Shown here: one piece after another, positions 19,959 through 30,800 of the stretch
Layout of the letters: each line of letters begins with the position of its first letter
How positions within the stretch are numbered: the first letter of the stretch is position 1
IMG/VR virus record: IMGVR_UViG_3300017971_000194
Location: 62,001 to 126,000 of that record
DNA length: 64,000 nt
Reading direction: 5' to 3' (one strand)
Source: a virus
Position numbers and translations under genes: made by a program
Notes under the pieces: model-generated
The model's input: the letters and a program-made list of their open reading frames with translations, nothing else
What the model was told of the DNA's origin: nothing
The model's database searches: none

Positions 19959-20516
19959 TCATCTTGGATATTCTATAAGATATTTCAAAAAAAGAAAGAA
20001 AAAATCAAAATTTCTACCTTCTTCTATGATGTGATTTACTTCCTCAGCAGTGACCCATGAAGTTTTGCTCTTCTTTTCATTTTCTGTACCATCACCAATA
20101 GCTTCTACAACCTTGAAAGATCCTGGTTCTAGATTTACTACAAAAGGATAGACTTGTGTGGAAGCAAATTTCACCATTGGAATAGAACCACTCAGAGCAA
20201 TTATCTGAGATTGTCCAGGTACAATTTGGATACCAGCCTCTTCTTCAATTTCTCTATAAAGAGCATCCTCTGCATCCTCTCCTTCTTCGATACCTCCAGT
20301 GATGAGGGTATAGTAAAGTTCTTCTGTTGCACTGTCAGGAGATTCTGAATCATAGAAATATGGTGGGCAATACTCTTCTCGAATCCCATATAAAACTTCT
20401 TCTGAATCCTTACGGATCAGAACAACTAACACGATTGAAGCTTCATCGACAAACTCATAGTTGTTCCAACTCACCAAATTAATCCACTCACCATTATATA
20501 ACTGCTTTGCTTCCAT
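19959..20516 (-). CDS. Nudix hydrolase
   Basis: 185 residues, ATG with AAAGGT upstream. A perfect Nudix box (G-x5-E-x7-REUxEExGU) spans residues 74-96: G74, E80, then REIEEEAGI at 88-96. The acidic residues of REIEEE coordinate the divalent metal in this superfamily, which hydrolyses nucleoside diphosphates linked to another group (nucleotide sugars, NAD-like compounds, oxidised NTPs, ADP-ribose, capped RNA ends). The preceding strand GIREEYCPPYFYD and the later WVTAEEV fit the ADP-ribose/NDP-sugar type of fold, but the substrate cannot be fixed from sequence. It is the only obvious enzyme in the tail region, co-directional and tightly packed between fibre genes, so it is probably expressed late with them. 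Confidence 0.88.
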   Translation of the reverse strand: MEAKQLYNGEWINLVSWNNYEFVDEASIVLVVLIRKDSEEVLYGIREEYCPPYFYDSESPDSATEELYYTLITGGIEEGEDAEDALYREIEEEAGIQIVPGQSQIIALSGSIPMVKFASTQVYPFVVNLEPGSFKVVEAIGDGTENEKKSKTSWVTAEEVNHIIEEGRNFDFFFLFLKYLIEYPR

Positions 20517-20525
20517 GACGTACCT

Positions 20526-21302
20526 TTAAGAGAATGAAGGGAATTGTATACGAACTCGATCAAATTGGATGTAATGACTCCCAGTATTGCTATATGAGCC
20601 ATAACGAATTGCACCAAAATACACATAAAACCCACTATTCAATAGATTTGCTACTGAATCATAGAACGAACTGAAATTAGAAAGAGAGAAATCAATATAC
20701 CCAAATCTTCTCCACACTTCCCAACCTGCACTACCAGGCTCTGTGATTGGGCCACCAGCAGCATCATTATACCGAAACAATACTTGTATTCCACCAACCT
20801 TACCATAAGCATTTGGATGGGCACTGAACAAAAACTGCCCTTGAAACCAACCATTATCAGTTGAATTGTAAGCCCACCGTTCTGTCCAAGCTATTGATGT
20901 AGATGATGGATAACAATTGTCAATGATATCCATCATCCATCTATTATCACTACCTGAATACCCCAAACCTGCCCAAATACCTTTTACATCAGCACGAGCC
21001 ACACTACCAGATAGAGCCTCATATGTGATTAAAAACCCAGGAAACACATGCTGACCCATCAAACCTTCTTTTCGGACAGCAAAATCACAAAGAGCTATAT
21101 GATGTCTACCACTTTCAGACCCATTATAACGATAACCATAAAATTGATTAGCACTTGCAGAAGCCAAGTCAGCATGGAATCTTAATGTATTAGCACCATA
21201 ATCTGTCCCACCACTATAGTTAGGAGGACTACTTGCAACAATACTTTGCTCAAAAGTACCGCTTGGTTCACAAGCTACCCATATCCAATCACTTTGAGAC
21301 AT
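20526..21302 (-). CDS. Probable receptor-binding/fibre protein, paralogue of next gene
   Basis: 258 residues, starts MSQSDWIWVACEPSGTF with GGAG upstream. Rich in aromatic residues, glycine and serine, like jelly-roll or LamG-type sugar-binding folds. Its C-terminal third (GSAGWEVWRRFGYIDFSL, then IQFDRVRIQF) matches the same region of the gene at 21308-22075 (EDAGWSSWNLVATD, then IRFDDVRIKI), so the two are probably diverged duplicates. No catalytic motif was seen. Position among fibre genes suggests an accessory tail adhesin or a small fibre tip. Confidence 0.6.
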   Translation of the reverse strand: MSQSDWIWVACEPSGTFEQSIVASSPPNYSGGTDYGANTLRFHADLASASANQFYGYRYNGSESGRHHIALCDFAVRKEGLMGQHVFPGFLITYEALSGSVARADVKGIWAGLGYSGSDNRWMMDIIDNCYPSSTSIAWTERWAYNSTDNGWFQGQFLFSAHPNAYGKVGGIQVLFRYNDAAGGPITEPGSAGWEVWRRFGYIDFSLSNFSSFYDSVANLLNSGFYVYFGAIRYGSYSNTGSHYIQFDRVRIQFPSFS

Positions 21303-21307
21303 TGCTA

Positions 21308-22075
21308 TTAATCTCCACCAATATCACCTAAATTATCAATCTTTATTCTAACATCATCAAACCTGATATTATCAAAATTCCGAGAGCTACTAGTCATTGA
21401 TCCAGTATGCATATACACTCCAAAACCCCAATAACCAGGATTTATCAACGCTCCTGGAGAAGTGTCAGTAGCAACCAAATTCCAAGACGACCATCCAGCA
21501 TCCTCTGGACCTAAAACACCTGTATTTGTATTATTATTTCGTTGGTAAAATTCAACATTACCCCCATTATTTTTCAATGCAAACTCTGTTTGGATGTAAT
21601 ATGTAGTACCATCATCAATGGTAGAAACAGCTAAAGCATCGGCAACAAGTGTTGCCGACGAGCTACCAACTAGCTTGTAAATTGCTGTTGCTGTTGTGCT
21701 ACGGAAGACAGTCTGAGCCATTTTGGTTCCAACAATATACCCCAACACTTGATCTGTCCCAGAGTATTGCCCAGAATAAAGACCTTGGAATCTACACAAT
21801 CCACCAATAATGCTTGTACCTACTATATAGTCACTTTCACCATTACGGACAGCAAAACTGATAATACCATCCTGAACTGGGAATTTTGATATTGTAGGTC
21901 CATCATATAGAAAACCAGCTATTGCTGGGGAGGCTCCTTTACCAGTTGAAAAAGCTATATTAGAAGACCCTGCTCCAGGTGCTATAAGATTGGTTCTACC
22001 TGCAAAAGTATAGTTTTGAGAACCAGTACCTATAAATCCGGGGGTCCAAAAATGAGACCAATCTGCCTTTGCCAT
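21308..22075 (-). CDS. Probable receptor-binding/fibre protein with LamG-like fold
   Basis: 255 residues from the ATG at 22075 (MAKADWSHFWTPGFIGTG), preceded by TTGGAG about 8 bases upstream; a longer reading from 22114 would overlap the upstream gene and has no ribosome site. The body is beta-rich with Gly/Ser/Thr/Asn and ends FDNIRFDDVRIKI, a pattern typical of concanavalin/LamG-like sandwiches that report a narrow binding site. It is a paralogue of 20526-21302. Its start overlaps the last codons region of the upstream LamG fibre by 2 bases of spacing, suggesting translational coupling. Confidence 0.6.
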   Translation of the reverse strand: MAKADWSHFWTPGFIGTGSQNYTFAGRTNLIAPGAGSSNIAFSTGKGASPAIAGFLYDGPTISKFPVQDGIISFAVRNGESDYIVGTSIIGGLCRFQGLYSGQYSGTDQVLGYIVGTKMAQTVFRSTTATAIYKLVGSSSATLVADALAVSTIDDGTTYYIQTEFALKNNGGNVEFYQRNNNTNTGVLGPEDAGWSSWNLVATDTSPGALINPGYWGFGVYMHTGSMTSSSRNFDNIRFDDVRIKIDNLGDIGGD

Positions 22076-22076
22076 A

Positions 22077-25000
22077 TTACAAACTCCAACCAGTCTCAAA
22101 GTCTTCAACATCACCCTGAGTCACTGTAGCAAAATCCCAAGCTCCAGGCGGGTCATCGCTGGTATATAGTCCAGGAATCCGTAGATAAGGACAATACCAA
22201 GCATCACCAGTATCATCTGCTGTTTCTTCAAAGGATTCTAGCTCACCTCCAGTGTCATTATATGAAGCACTGAATTCCACATATTCAGGGAGAAGGATAT
22301 CAATATTCCAAGTAACGATATTACTATCAGAATAATCAACACCATCACCCGCTGTGATAGCCTTTAAGACGTAACTTTCACCTGGGTTATAGTCACCAGG
22401 CAAATCAATAGGTGTTGTGTATTGAATACCATTGGTAGTAGGAACAGGATCACTACCATCAAGAGTGTACCAAATATCTACTCCAGGAGTTGTAGTTGAT
22501 AAGGTGACACTTTGAGCTGAGTCATACGATCCACTGGAGACATCTGAAGTTGGATCAGCAGCGGGAACAATCCTTGATTTCAATACTTCAACATTACTCT
22601 CATAACTACCAATGATAACTTTCACATCAGTAGATCCAATATTAATCCCTGGAACCAATGAATTTGGTATGTAAATCTGAGTGTCTGTCCATGTACCACC
22701 ACCAGATATGATATCTGGGCCAGTCAAGGTCCGAGCCCCATCTCCAGTGATGATTACACTATGAGTCCCATGATCACCATTGGGAGAACCATATATCAAA
22801 CCAGATCCATCAATTGTTATAGAATCAAACCAAACATCATCAATCAAAGGATTTAAAACAAGAGGATATTCAGAATACCCTGGTGTAGCATCATTCAACA
22901 AGAACCCAGTAACCATATCTAATTCCATAGTGCTATCTGGGTCATTCATACGGTTGCCACCAAAGGGATATGTCAAAACGACTTCATCTTGAACCACAAA
23001 GTCATCAATAGCATCATAAATCTCTTCTATCTGACCATCAATACTAGTCGATGGAAAAGCCTCACTGAATTTAGAACCTGGGTACATAATTGAATCAGTA
23101 GAATTCATGAGACTCTTAGCCAAGACAGTATATCCAGAACCACCTGAATATGTGAAATCATCATAGGCATTGAGATAAAAGAATCGTGGATCTATAGGAA
23201 CTGGTATTTCATAACTATCATTTCTAGCCACACAGAAATTGATATAGTCAATCTCAATTTCTGAAAGATTCAGATTTGCAACATCTACTTTTGGTGTAAA
23301 TCTCAAAGAAGTAGTGTCTGTAATGCTTGATGGGAACTCTTCTAGCCTTGAAAATGGTATGTCCATATAAGATCTTTCACCATTATCAATAAAGATCTTT
23401 ATCATTTCATAATAAGGATTAATGTGAAGTTTGAAGATATGAGCACTACCATCATCCCAATTGAAACTAATATTACCGATGATAGATTCCTCTTCACTTG
23501 GAAGAGACACACTAAACAGTTTTACAAGTTTCTCTCCTAATGGAGATGTTGCCAAACCAAATCGAATCGGAAACACATCGTTTCGCAGCTCAAATCTAAT
23601 CAGAGTGTCCCCAGCTCCAGAAGAAATATCTTGTGTAACCTTTAATGAAAATTCAAGGTCAACTGGGAACCTAGCTCCAAATATAGGGTTGTAATTTACG
23701 TAACTCTTTGTTCCAGAACCCCAACTTGAAAATGTCAATTTACCATCAGAAGCATATGATTGGTAGTCACTAGTCCCTTCTAACCCCCAATCTGGAACTC
23801 CACTTGGATAAACTGTATCTTCAGGTACAACAGTACCATCATACTCAAAACAAAGAGTGCCAGTGAAATCAATTTCCATCTCTCCCAAACCCTTGTCAAA
23901 AGCTGGGTAGATATGGTCGTCAATATTTCCTGTAGTCTTTGACCTAAGATCAAGAGCATTGTAAAGCCCTCGTTCGTTGACTTGCAGTTCAACTGATTTA
24001 GAAGCATCATTGATTAAGAACTTAAAGTCATTAAGTACAAACAATGGGTCATTAAGAACTACAATAAAAGACTCAACTTTTGTAAGAAACGCCTCTTCTG
24101 TCAATGGCACAGGAGGTGTGTCTTGATTCAACTGAGTGTAAGCATCAATCACTTCTTTTTTATCATAATAATCTTCTATAGGAGTGGGGATACCAGTAGA
24201 AGAAGACAAGAAATTGGTATGGCTATGATCTGCCACATCACCATAAATATGATCTGGACTTGCAATGACATTCTGTTGATTCAAGATTTCATGGTGAGGT
24301 GCTATGACATCAAATCCCTTAGCACCAGCAATAGTGAATCTGAGATAATCCCACTCACTTAAAACAAGAGCTGACTCGTCAAAAGAACCCCAATACACCC
24401 CAGATCCAGCCCCACCTTCAATATCAAAGAATGTGCCATAAGCATCCGGCAAATCCAGATAAGAAAATGAAATAGCTAAAGCCCCATCAATGAAAAGACT
24501 AACTGAGCCATTAGGATCTCTGACTACTCTATATTCATGATAAGAAGAGAAATCTACAGATACTTTCTCATAATTATCTATATCGGTGACATCACCACCC
24601 TTGTAAATACCAACATATTCATTACTCGAACTTCTTATGGGATATGAATTGAAATAATCCCAATCAACATTAGAAATGGACTCATCAGATGAAGGACCAG
24701 AAGATCCAAACTCAAAATAAGCAGTATCACCAGCACTCTCAGTGAAAGAAGTATAGGCCAATGTTCCCTTTGAAAGACCGTCAACCATAAGCATTACTAG
24801 GTCACTATCTTGATTGACAATGACTCGATAGGTATGAAATTCACTATCGTTCCAAGTAAAAGCTATAGAAGATAAAACAGTGCCTTCAGAAGCGAATGAA
24901 ATTACCTTGGTCCCACCACCTTCTTCTCTCAACATCACTTGTATGTTACGACCAGGATACCCCCCTAACATATTTGCTCGAACACCAGTTCCTGTCTCAG

Positions 25001-27053
25001 GAATTGTACCTGGGAATGAAGGTGATACCTGAACCTGATCTGCTGAAATATAACTTACAATTTGATAAGTACCATTATTACCTTGAGTCGAATTGGTGAC
25101 TGTAACATATTTATCTACATCATCAGGACTAAACAGCCCTGTAACTGTCAAACTATCTGATACAGGAAGATCTGTGAGACTAGCAATCAAAGGACCAGAG
25201 TCAGTACCAGGCACACCATCAAAAATTTCAGTCAAGACACCTATAAACCCAGAAGGATCTGCTGAATATGAATTTACCTTTGCTCTGAATTCATAGATAT
25301 AATTCTGATCATGCCCCAGAATATTATTAGCTACATCTTCTCTGCCATATAAGATACCTCCAGTATCAGAACTATCATCTATATTGAGGATATTATCTAC
25401 CACCTCAATTGTAGCTGTTCCAGTTGGTGTCCAAGGAGTTTCTGGATCAGTATCAGGAGTAACTTGCCCATTATATGATAACAATGGTAATTCAACATCT
25501 GAGAAGAATGATATAGCTAATAGCCTATCATAATCATTTGCAAATACACCTAGAGATCTCTCAGAAACACCATGAGTCCAACTATACCCTCTCACTTTCC
25601 AGTCTAAAGCGAGCACAGATTGAGATGAGAGGAATGGTTCGGGTCGATGATACCCAAACACTTCCCCCGAAATTAAACCTCCCTCAGAAGAATATGGCTC
25701 TTCAGAAGCTGATATCTTGTTCAACAAAAGAGTTTCGATACCAAGTAATCTCTCAGTTCCAAATGCCCCTATCTTAAACCAAGGTGAACCTGCCTCAGTA
25801 GGAAGAGAATTTGCCTCATACAAGACATTAACATAATGAGCCGACTCACTTGGAGAGATAGGAGTAATCAGATATCTTAGATAATCCCATTCAGAAACAT
25901 TGACTGAATTCCGGCTCATACTCCCAAAAAATGTTCCCGTTATAAAGTCAATCTGGAGTTCTAATTCATTGGGATCAGCTAAGTCAGAAGTGGAAACAGT
26001 AAGTATTGGTGCAGCACCACCATCTACATAAAGACGCACCTGATCAATGGTACGATATAGTCTGAAGATATGATACTCACTCCAATCCAACTCATAACTT
26101 TCATAAGATGAAAATATTGTTTCATCGCCACCTTTTTTCAGTATGCCAATATATTTTGTACCAGAATCTTCTATACATGCTATGAGACAAAGATTCCTAC
26201 CATCAATGAACCCAGAAGCCACCCCTGAAAAACAACCTGTCAAAGTATAAGATGTCACTTTTGAACGATATGAAAACGACATTGTATACTGAAATGAAAG
26301 GTCTTCTGGACGATAGTAATAGTAACCTTTCCCTGTGGGAAAAGCTCCACTACTGTTATCTTCAATGGTCAAACGACCATCTACAGAAGATATCCCTGAA
26401 CCAGCAGAATCCCATGGATAAGTGACATGATTCTCTGGAAGAACATTACCATCATAGCTCACCAAAGTCTCGTAAAGACCTCTCGAAAATGGAGGATATG
26501 CGATACGATGGTGTGGTGAATTCAACAACAACAGATTTGGGTCATTCAGAGCTATGGAATATGCTCTTTCATAGGCTCGATAGAAGTATCCAAAAAGCTC
26601 TGGATCAGTACCTACAGCACCTCCTTGGAAACCAAGAGGATTGTCAATAGAAGGATCTATCAACACATTCTCATAAAGATATCGCTGATAACCCCAAGCT
26701 CTATTACCATCTGCATTTAAGACAAACTCAACTGAATTCAAACGCCTAAACTCAACTCGTGGACGACTTAAATGATCATACCAAATCTTTACTGTATCAG
26801 TTGGTAATGGTGCATCCTCCAAAACCACAATACCGATAAGACCTAGTACAGCCTTTACAGTAGCTGGGGTACTATTCACCAGGACAGTCACATCTGAAGG
26901 ATCATCTGCAATCTTCCCCTCGCCATCACCCTTAACAATAGGTCCAAACCTAGTGCGAATGAATCGGTCTATGAAAGTAGAGGGGTTCCCATCTAAAAAT
27001 TCTTCTACCCCAGCAGGTAAAATAGGGTTCCCAGTTGTGTCATAAGTAGTCAT
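22077..27053 (-). CDS. Giant modular fibre with LamG-like and CHB_HEX_C-like domains
   Basis: 1658 residues, ATG with a GAGTGAG site. An N-terminal region (about 1-130) contains a beta module DPSDVTVLVNSTPATV also found in the sheath. At least three concanavalin/LamG-like sandwiches follow, each opened by a PE/PD-x-TPW-like segment (VLPENHVTYPW, VTPDTDPETPW, VVPEDTVYPSG) and showing strands such as HIFRLYRTIDQVRLYVDG and WDYLRY. The second sandwich is interrupted by a complete GNNGTYQI module. The C-terminal part has an IPT/TIG-like segment and a chitobiase C-terminal-like domain (SSGSYDSAQSVTLSTTTPG, then IWYTLDGSDP). Predicted surface-carbohydrate-binding fibre following the gpI-like wedge gene, the usual place for a fibre. 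Confidence 0.75.
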   Translation of the reverse strand: MTTYDTTGNPILPAGVEEFLDGNPSTFIDRFIRTRFGPIVKGDGEGKIADDPSDVTVLVNSTPATVKAVLGLIGIVVLEDAPLPTDTVKIWYDHLSRPRVEFRRLNSVEFVLNADGNRAWGYQRYLYENVLIDPSIDNPLGFQGGAVGTDPELFGYFYRAYERAYSIALNDPNLLLLNSPHHRIAYPPFSRGLYETLVSYDGNVLPENHVTYPWDSAGSGISSVDGRLTIEDNSSGAFPTGKGYYYYRPEDLSFQYTMSFSYRSKVTSYTLTGCFSGVASGFIDGRNLCLIACIEDSGTKYIGILKKGGDETIFSSYESYELDWSEYHIFRLYRTIDQVRLYVDGGAAPILTVSTSDLADPNELELQIDFITGTFFGSMSRNSVNVSEWDYLRYLITPISPSESAHYVNVLYEANSLPTEAGSPWFKIGAFGTERLLGIETLLLNKISASEEPYSSEGGLISGEVFGYHRPEPFLSSQSVLALDWKVRGYSWTHGVSERSLGVFANDYDRLLAISFFSDVELPLLSYNGQVTPDTDPETPWTPTGTATIEVVDNILNIDDSSDTGGILYGREDVANNILGHDQNYIYEFRAKVNSYSADPSGFIGVLTEIFDGVPGTDSGPLIASLTDLPVSDSLTVTGLFSPDDVDKYVTVTNSTQGNNGTYQIVSYISADQVQVSPSFPGTIPETGTGVRANMLGGYPGRNIQVMLREEGGGTKVISFASEGTVLSSIAFTWNDSEFHTYRVIVNQDSDLVMLMVDGLSKGTLAYTSFTESAGDTAYFEFGSSGPSSDESISNVDWDYFNSYPIRSSSNEYVGIYKGGDVTDIDNYEKVSVDFSSYHEYRVVRDPNGSVSLFIDGALAISFSYLDLPDAYGTFFDIEGGAGSGVYWGSFDESALVLSEWDYLRFTIAGAKGFDVIAPHHEILNQQNVIASPDHIYGDVADHSHTNFLSSSTGIPTPIEDYYDKKEVIDAYTQLNQDTPPVPLTEEAFLTKVESFIVVLNDPLFVLNDFKFLINDASKSVELQVNERGLYNALDLRSKTTGNIDDHIYPAFDKGLGEMEIDFTGTLCFEYDGTVVPEDTVYPSGVPDWGLEGTSDYQSYASDGKLTFSSWGSGTKSYVNYNPIFGARFPVDLEFSLKVTQDISSGAGDTLIRFELRNDVFPIRFGLATSPLGEKLVKLFSVSLPSEEESIIGNISFNWDDGSAHIFKLHINPYYEMIKIFIDNGERSYMDIPFSRLEEFPSSITDTTSLRFTPKVDVANLNLSEIEIDYINFCVARNDSYEIPVPIDPRFFYLNAYDDFTYSGGSGYTVLAKSLMNSTDSIMYPGSKFSEAFPSTSIDGQIEEIYDAIDDFVVQDEVVLTYPFGGNRMNDPDSTMELDMVTGFLLNDATPGYSEYPLVLNPLIDDVWFDSITIDGSGLIYGSPNGDHGTHSVIITGDGARTLTGPDIISGGGTWTDTQIYIPNSLVPGINIGSTDVKVIIGSYESNVEVLKSRIVPAADPTSDVSSGSYDSAQSVTLSTTTPGVDIWYTLDGSDPVPTTNGIQYTTPIDLPGDYNPGESYVLKAITAGDGVDYSDSNIVTWNIDILLPEYVEFSASYNDTGGELESFEETADDTGDAWYCPYLRIPGLYTSDDPPGAWDFATVTQGDVEDFETGWSL

Positions 27054-27063
27054 ATCTCACTCA

Positions 27064-27864
27064 TTAAAATTGGTACGAAACATCTTCCCCAATCACACTC
27101 TCTTCTTCCTTTGCTCCTAGTCGGTCTTTATCTTTGAGACCAAACCAGTTCTTCCTTACATCATCATAATGATAATCGCTCAATTCAAACCGATACTCAT
27201 CAGAGACCCCATCAACGGGATCTGTAGTGTCAAAATCATCAGAAAATATATATCTGATCCGAAACAGTGTGTGTGCAGGTTTTATGATCCTAAGTATCAA
27301 GTTAATATTTGCATCAAGAGTCACAAAGTCTTGAGGGATCTCTTCACCCTCTATTTCAAAATTCACACCAAACGTGAACTGGTCACTGATATCATATCCT
27401 TCAGCACCAGCTTCCACTTCTAAGTAATTCTCCACAATAGTCACAACACGATCAGTAAATAACTGGATACCATCTTGAATAGATTGAGTGGTAGAACCTT
27501 GAAAATAGATCTTGATGATAGCTAATAGAAACTCTTTGAATTCATGGTCATTAAATTCAGTAGTGGGAAGTTGACCATTCAAGAAAATCAAGTACCCAAT
27601 GATTTGATATAGAAACTCTGAACGTGTATTTATAAAATTACCATCTGTTGAAATGTCATCCAATGTAATTTTGATTTTCGCTAGCTCTATTGCAAAAGCT
27701 CGAAGTTCCAAAGCATAATTTGTAGATGGAGTCTCCGACATGTAATATGAAGGAAGCATAGCTAACAGATTTGATAAAATCTGGTCTGCCTCAGCTTTCA
27801 ATCTGGTACGATACTGCTTCCCATCATCTACCAATGGATATGGACTTTGGAGCATATTTGTCAT
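27064..27864 (-). CDS. Baseplate wedge protein, gpI/gp7-like
   Basis: 266 residues; the ATG overlaps the stop of the J-like gene by one base (TAATG). The N-terminal half is helical (LLAMLPSYY, then ELRAFAIELAKIKITLDD), continues into GYLIFLNGQLPTTEF and EFLLAIIKIYFQGSTT, and the C-terminal half contains IIKPAHTLFRIRYIF. This order, a short wedge protein directly after baseplate J and directly before the first fibre, is that of P2 gpI and its many relatives. In those systems it links wedge to fibre at the baseplate periphery. The match is by pattern and position. Confidence 0.65.
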   Translation of the reverse strand: MTNMLQSPYPLVDDGKQYRTRLKAEADQILSNLLAMLPSYYMSETPSTNYALELRAFAIELAKIKITLDDISTDGNFINTRSEFLYQIIGYLIFLNGQLPTTEFNDHEFKEFLLAIIKIYFQGSTTQSIQDGIQLFTDRVVTIVENYLEVEAGAEGYDISDQFTFGVNFEIEGEEIPQDFVTLDANINLILRIIKPAHTLFRIRYIFSDDFDTTDPVDGVSDEYRFELSDYHYDDVRKNWFGLKDKDRLGAKEEESVIGEDVSYQF

Positions 27865-30800
27865 TATAATGATTCCTCACTGTAGATAATATTGAAGTTA
27901 CCTACCGTAATAGATTCCAGCTTATTGGCTGTCAAATCTCTTGCTCCAGAGTCACCACTCACAACATATGAGCAAGTGTATGTATGGTCTGTTGGTAAGT
28001 CATCTTCAGGTATGGAGGTCAAAGAAACAACCACTCTATTACCTGTTCGGTTCTTTCTTTCTTCCTCAATCTCATCTGCATCAGTATACCCTTCACTGAT
28101 AAGAGTGGCATCGTCTGAATACCCTGTGATTGAAGCCCCATCCTTACCAATTATAAAGGATTGATCGGGAGAAGTTGTCACATTAGCTAAAGTAGTCACC
28201 AACTCCATTGGCTGATCATCTTGGAAAACACCTCTATGCCGTGAAGTTGCTCCACCACCATCTGTTGTTGATGCATTCAGAGCTGTGATAAGAATATAAG
28301 CTTTATTTGTACCAGCATGCAGGGAAGAAAGTTCTACATAGTTACTCAGCAATGGATTCCTGAGAATCTGAGAACCGTCAGCCCAAACCATTTGAGAAAA
28401 TGGAACGATCACATAATCAACTCCTGAAACAGCCTCCTCAACATGGATCACATCACTTTGCCTGATACCACCACCAATTGGACGACTATTAATTTCTTGA
28501 GCAACCCTGGTTCTTATCTTTGAATCTGTTTGTGGTCGATCCACACCGTACTCAAGAATAACTGTGTTTTCAATATTGATGGAATTCTCTATAGCCTGTT
28601 TTACCAAAGCATCTGCTGTAGTATGTTTCTTCACAGATATGTTTTCTTGCACCTGACGAATCAGGTCATTCACTACATAACGAACCTCAAAATTCTCGTC
28701 ATGTTGATAGTCAACACTTACTTCCTGACCATTAGCAATAGTTCCAGAAGACACCCTCACAATAGTTGTTGGCTCAGTTGAAGACCCTGGTGAAATCAAA
28801 TAATCTGGACTCGAAGATTCAGGACCATCATACTCAATAGTTCTGGCTACGTTGAATACCCGAATAGATGTGATGTCCACACCAATTGAATCTAACGGCT
28901 CATGTCTAGTACCAACCAAGATATGAGATTCATCATTCACTGAAATAACAGCACCTGATGGAAGTCCACCATATGGGATAACCTTAACATAATCATTTGC
29001 CTTGGTACTCTCACCATAAAGAAGAGGGTCATCTAACTTATACAATTCATACCCATTTGTAGCATCCAAAGTCCCTGATACCTCACCCACAACACTCACA
29101 ATTCTTCTCACAGGTTGTCGAGTCGGTGTGAAGGTATTTGTAGACTGGAATCGATAATCACCAACAATCACATCATCTACATCGAATGTTGGTTGGCTGA
29201 TACCATTATCCAATTGGATGGTTCTATAATCCTGGATGGTTACTCCAGCCAAATCAAAGTCAGTCCCTTTAGTGATATTTCTGAAACCCCATCCTTTTGA
29301 AGGGTCATCAAGCATTTCAGATATTGGATTATCTTCAGACAAATTGCTATCAGTAGATCTGAAAACAAGGTTCACAGCATCAATAATATCAAAAGCCTGA
29401 TTCTCTTTTATATCAAACAGGAATGCAAATGTATCTGTAACTTCCTGTTCATTTAGACCTTTGATCCAAATATCAACCTTGCCACCAATATGCTTGTCTC
29501 TAACATCATCCCAATCACGCATCATCAGATCATTGTCAGCTTCGATTATCAAAGCCTCTTGCACACCAGGAGTTTTGTTAGCAGTAGCCAAATAACCACC
29601 TGTTGTACCAGAGTCCACAGACACAAGAGCTAACATAGATCGTTCTGCAAGAGAACTATTACTCTCAATATCAGAACCCCATTGGGTCGGCTCAAGGTTG
29701 ATCACAGAGAAGCCAGAAGCTCCTGATACTACCTTGTTGATCTGGTTAGCGGGACGGTTGCCATCTGAACCTGAATCTAGAGCCCTGATATTAGCAACAA
29801 TTTCCCAGCGTCTTCTTGAAGCATTATAATAGGAATCTACATTATCAATAGCCATAGTGACTTGACTTGTCACTTCATATGAGAAAGCTGGGATACCTAA
29901 TTCCTCATCAGGAGTAGTTGCTATAATAGCACCACGTTCAACCACCAGGTCTCTAGTGGGTTTAGTGGTAAGGTAAAAAACAGCCTGTCCTATAGATCTA
30001 ATAGCCCCTTGTCTAGTGACGTAATAGTCACCAGCTTTTTTATCAAATGCATCATCAATGATGATCTGAACATCCTCATCACGATCCAAAAGAAGAGCAC
30101 TCTTCAAAGCTCTCTTATATGGTGAGACACTCACATCATCACTGATACCATCCCCATCAGCATCATCAAGAGCCATCAATGTTAAGAAGCTCTGTGACCT
30201 ATGAATGAAGTCTGCTATGAAACTCACACGTTCTATCTCAGTAGCAGGTGGATCTAAGTGTATATCTCTAGTAGATGAACCAGGTATCAAGCTAACAGAA
30301 GGATCATGCTTCTGGATTTGCTCTATCTCAGAAAGGATAATGTCCTGACTTGTCCTGGGGGTCATATCCTTGATAGTAGTGTCAATGATCAGAGGTAACC
30401 CTACCAATTCAGAACTATACTTACTCTCTACATACTCACGATATCTCGAATCATAACCAACTGCCGTAATAACATAATACAGAGGTTGATCATCAGGGAT
30501 ATCGAGGAACTGATCATTATTTATTGTGCCATCTGCTTCTTCAGCCAACCGGTCATGGTCAAAATAGAAATGCTGGGCAGATTTCTTACCAGTGAGGTCA
30601 AGAGAAAGAATCTGGTCTGGAATAGCATCTGCCATATCAACAACAGAATCTGAAATTTCTCGTACCAAGACACCATCTTCATCTTCTTCTTGCACCGTTA
30701 TCCTGAGGAAATTATTTTCATGTGTGAAGGAAATTTCCTCATCATGAGTATCTACATCCTCAGTCTCAAGATAACTATCTGTGACTAACTCATCATTAAG

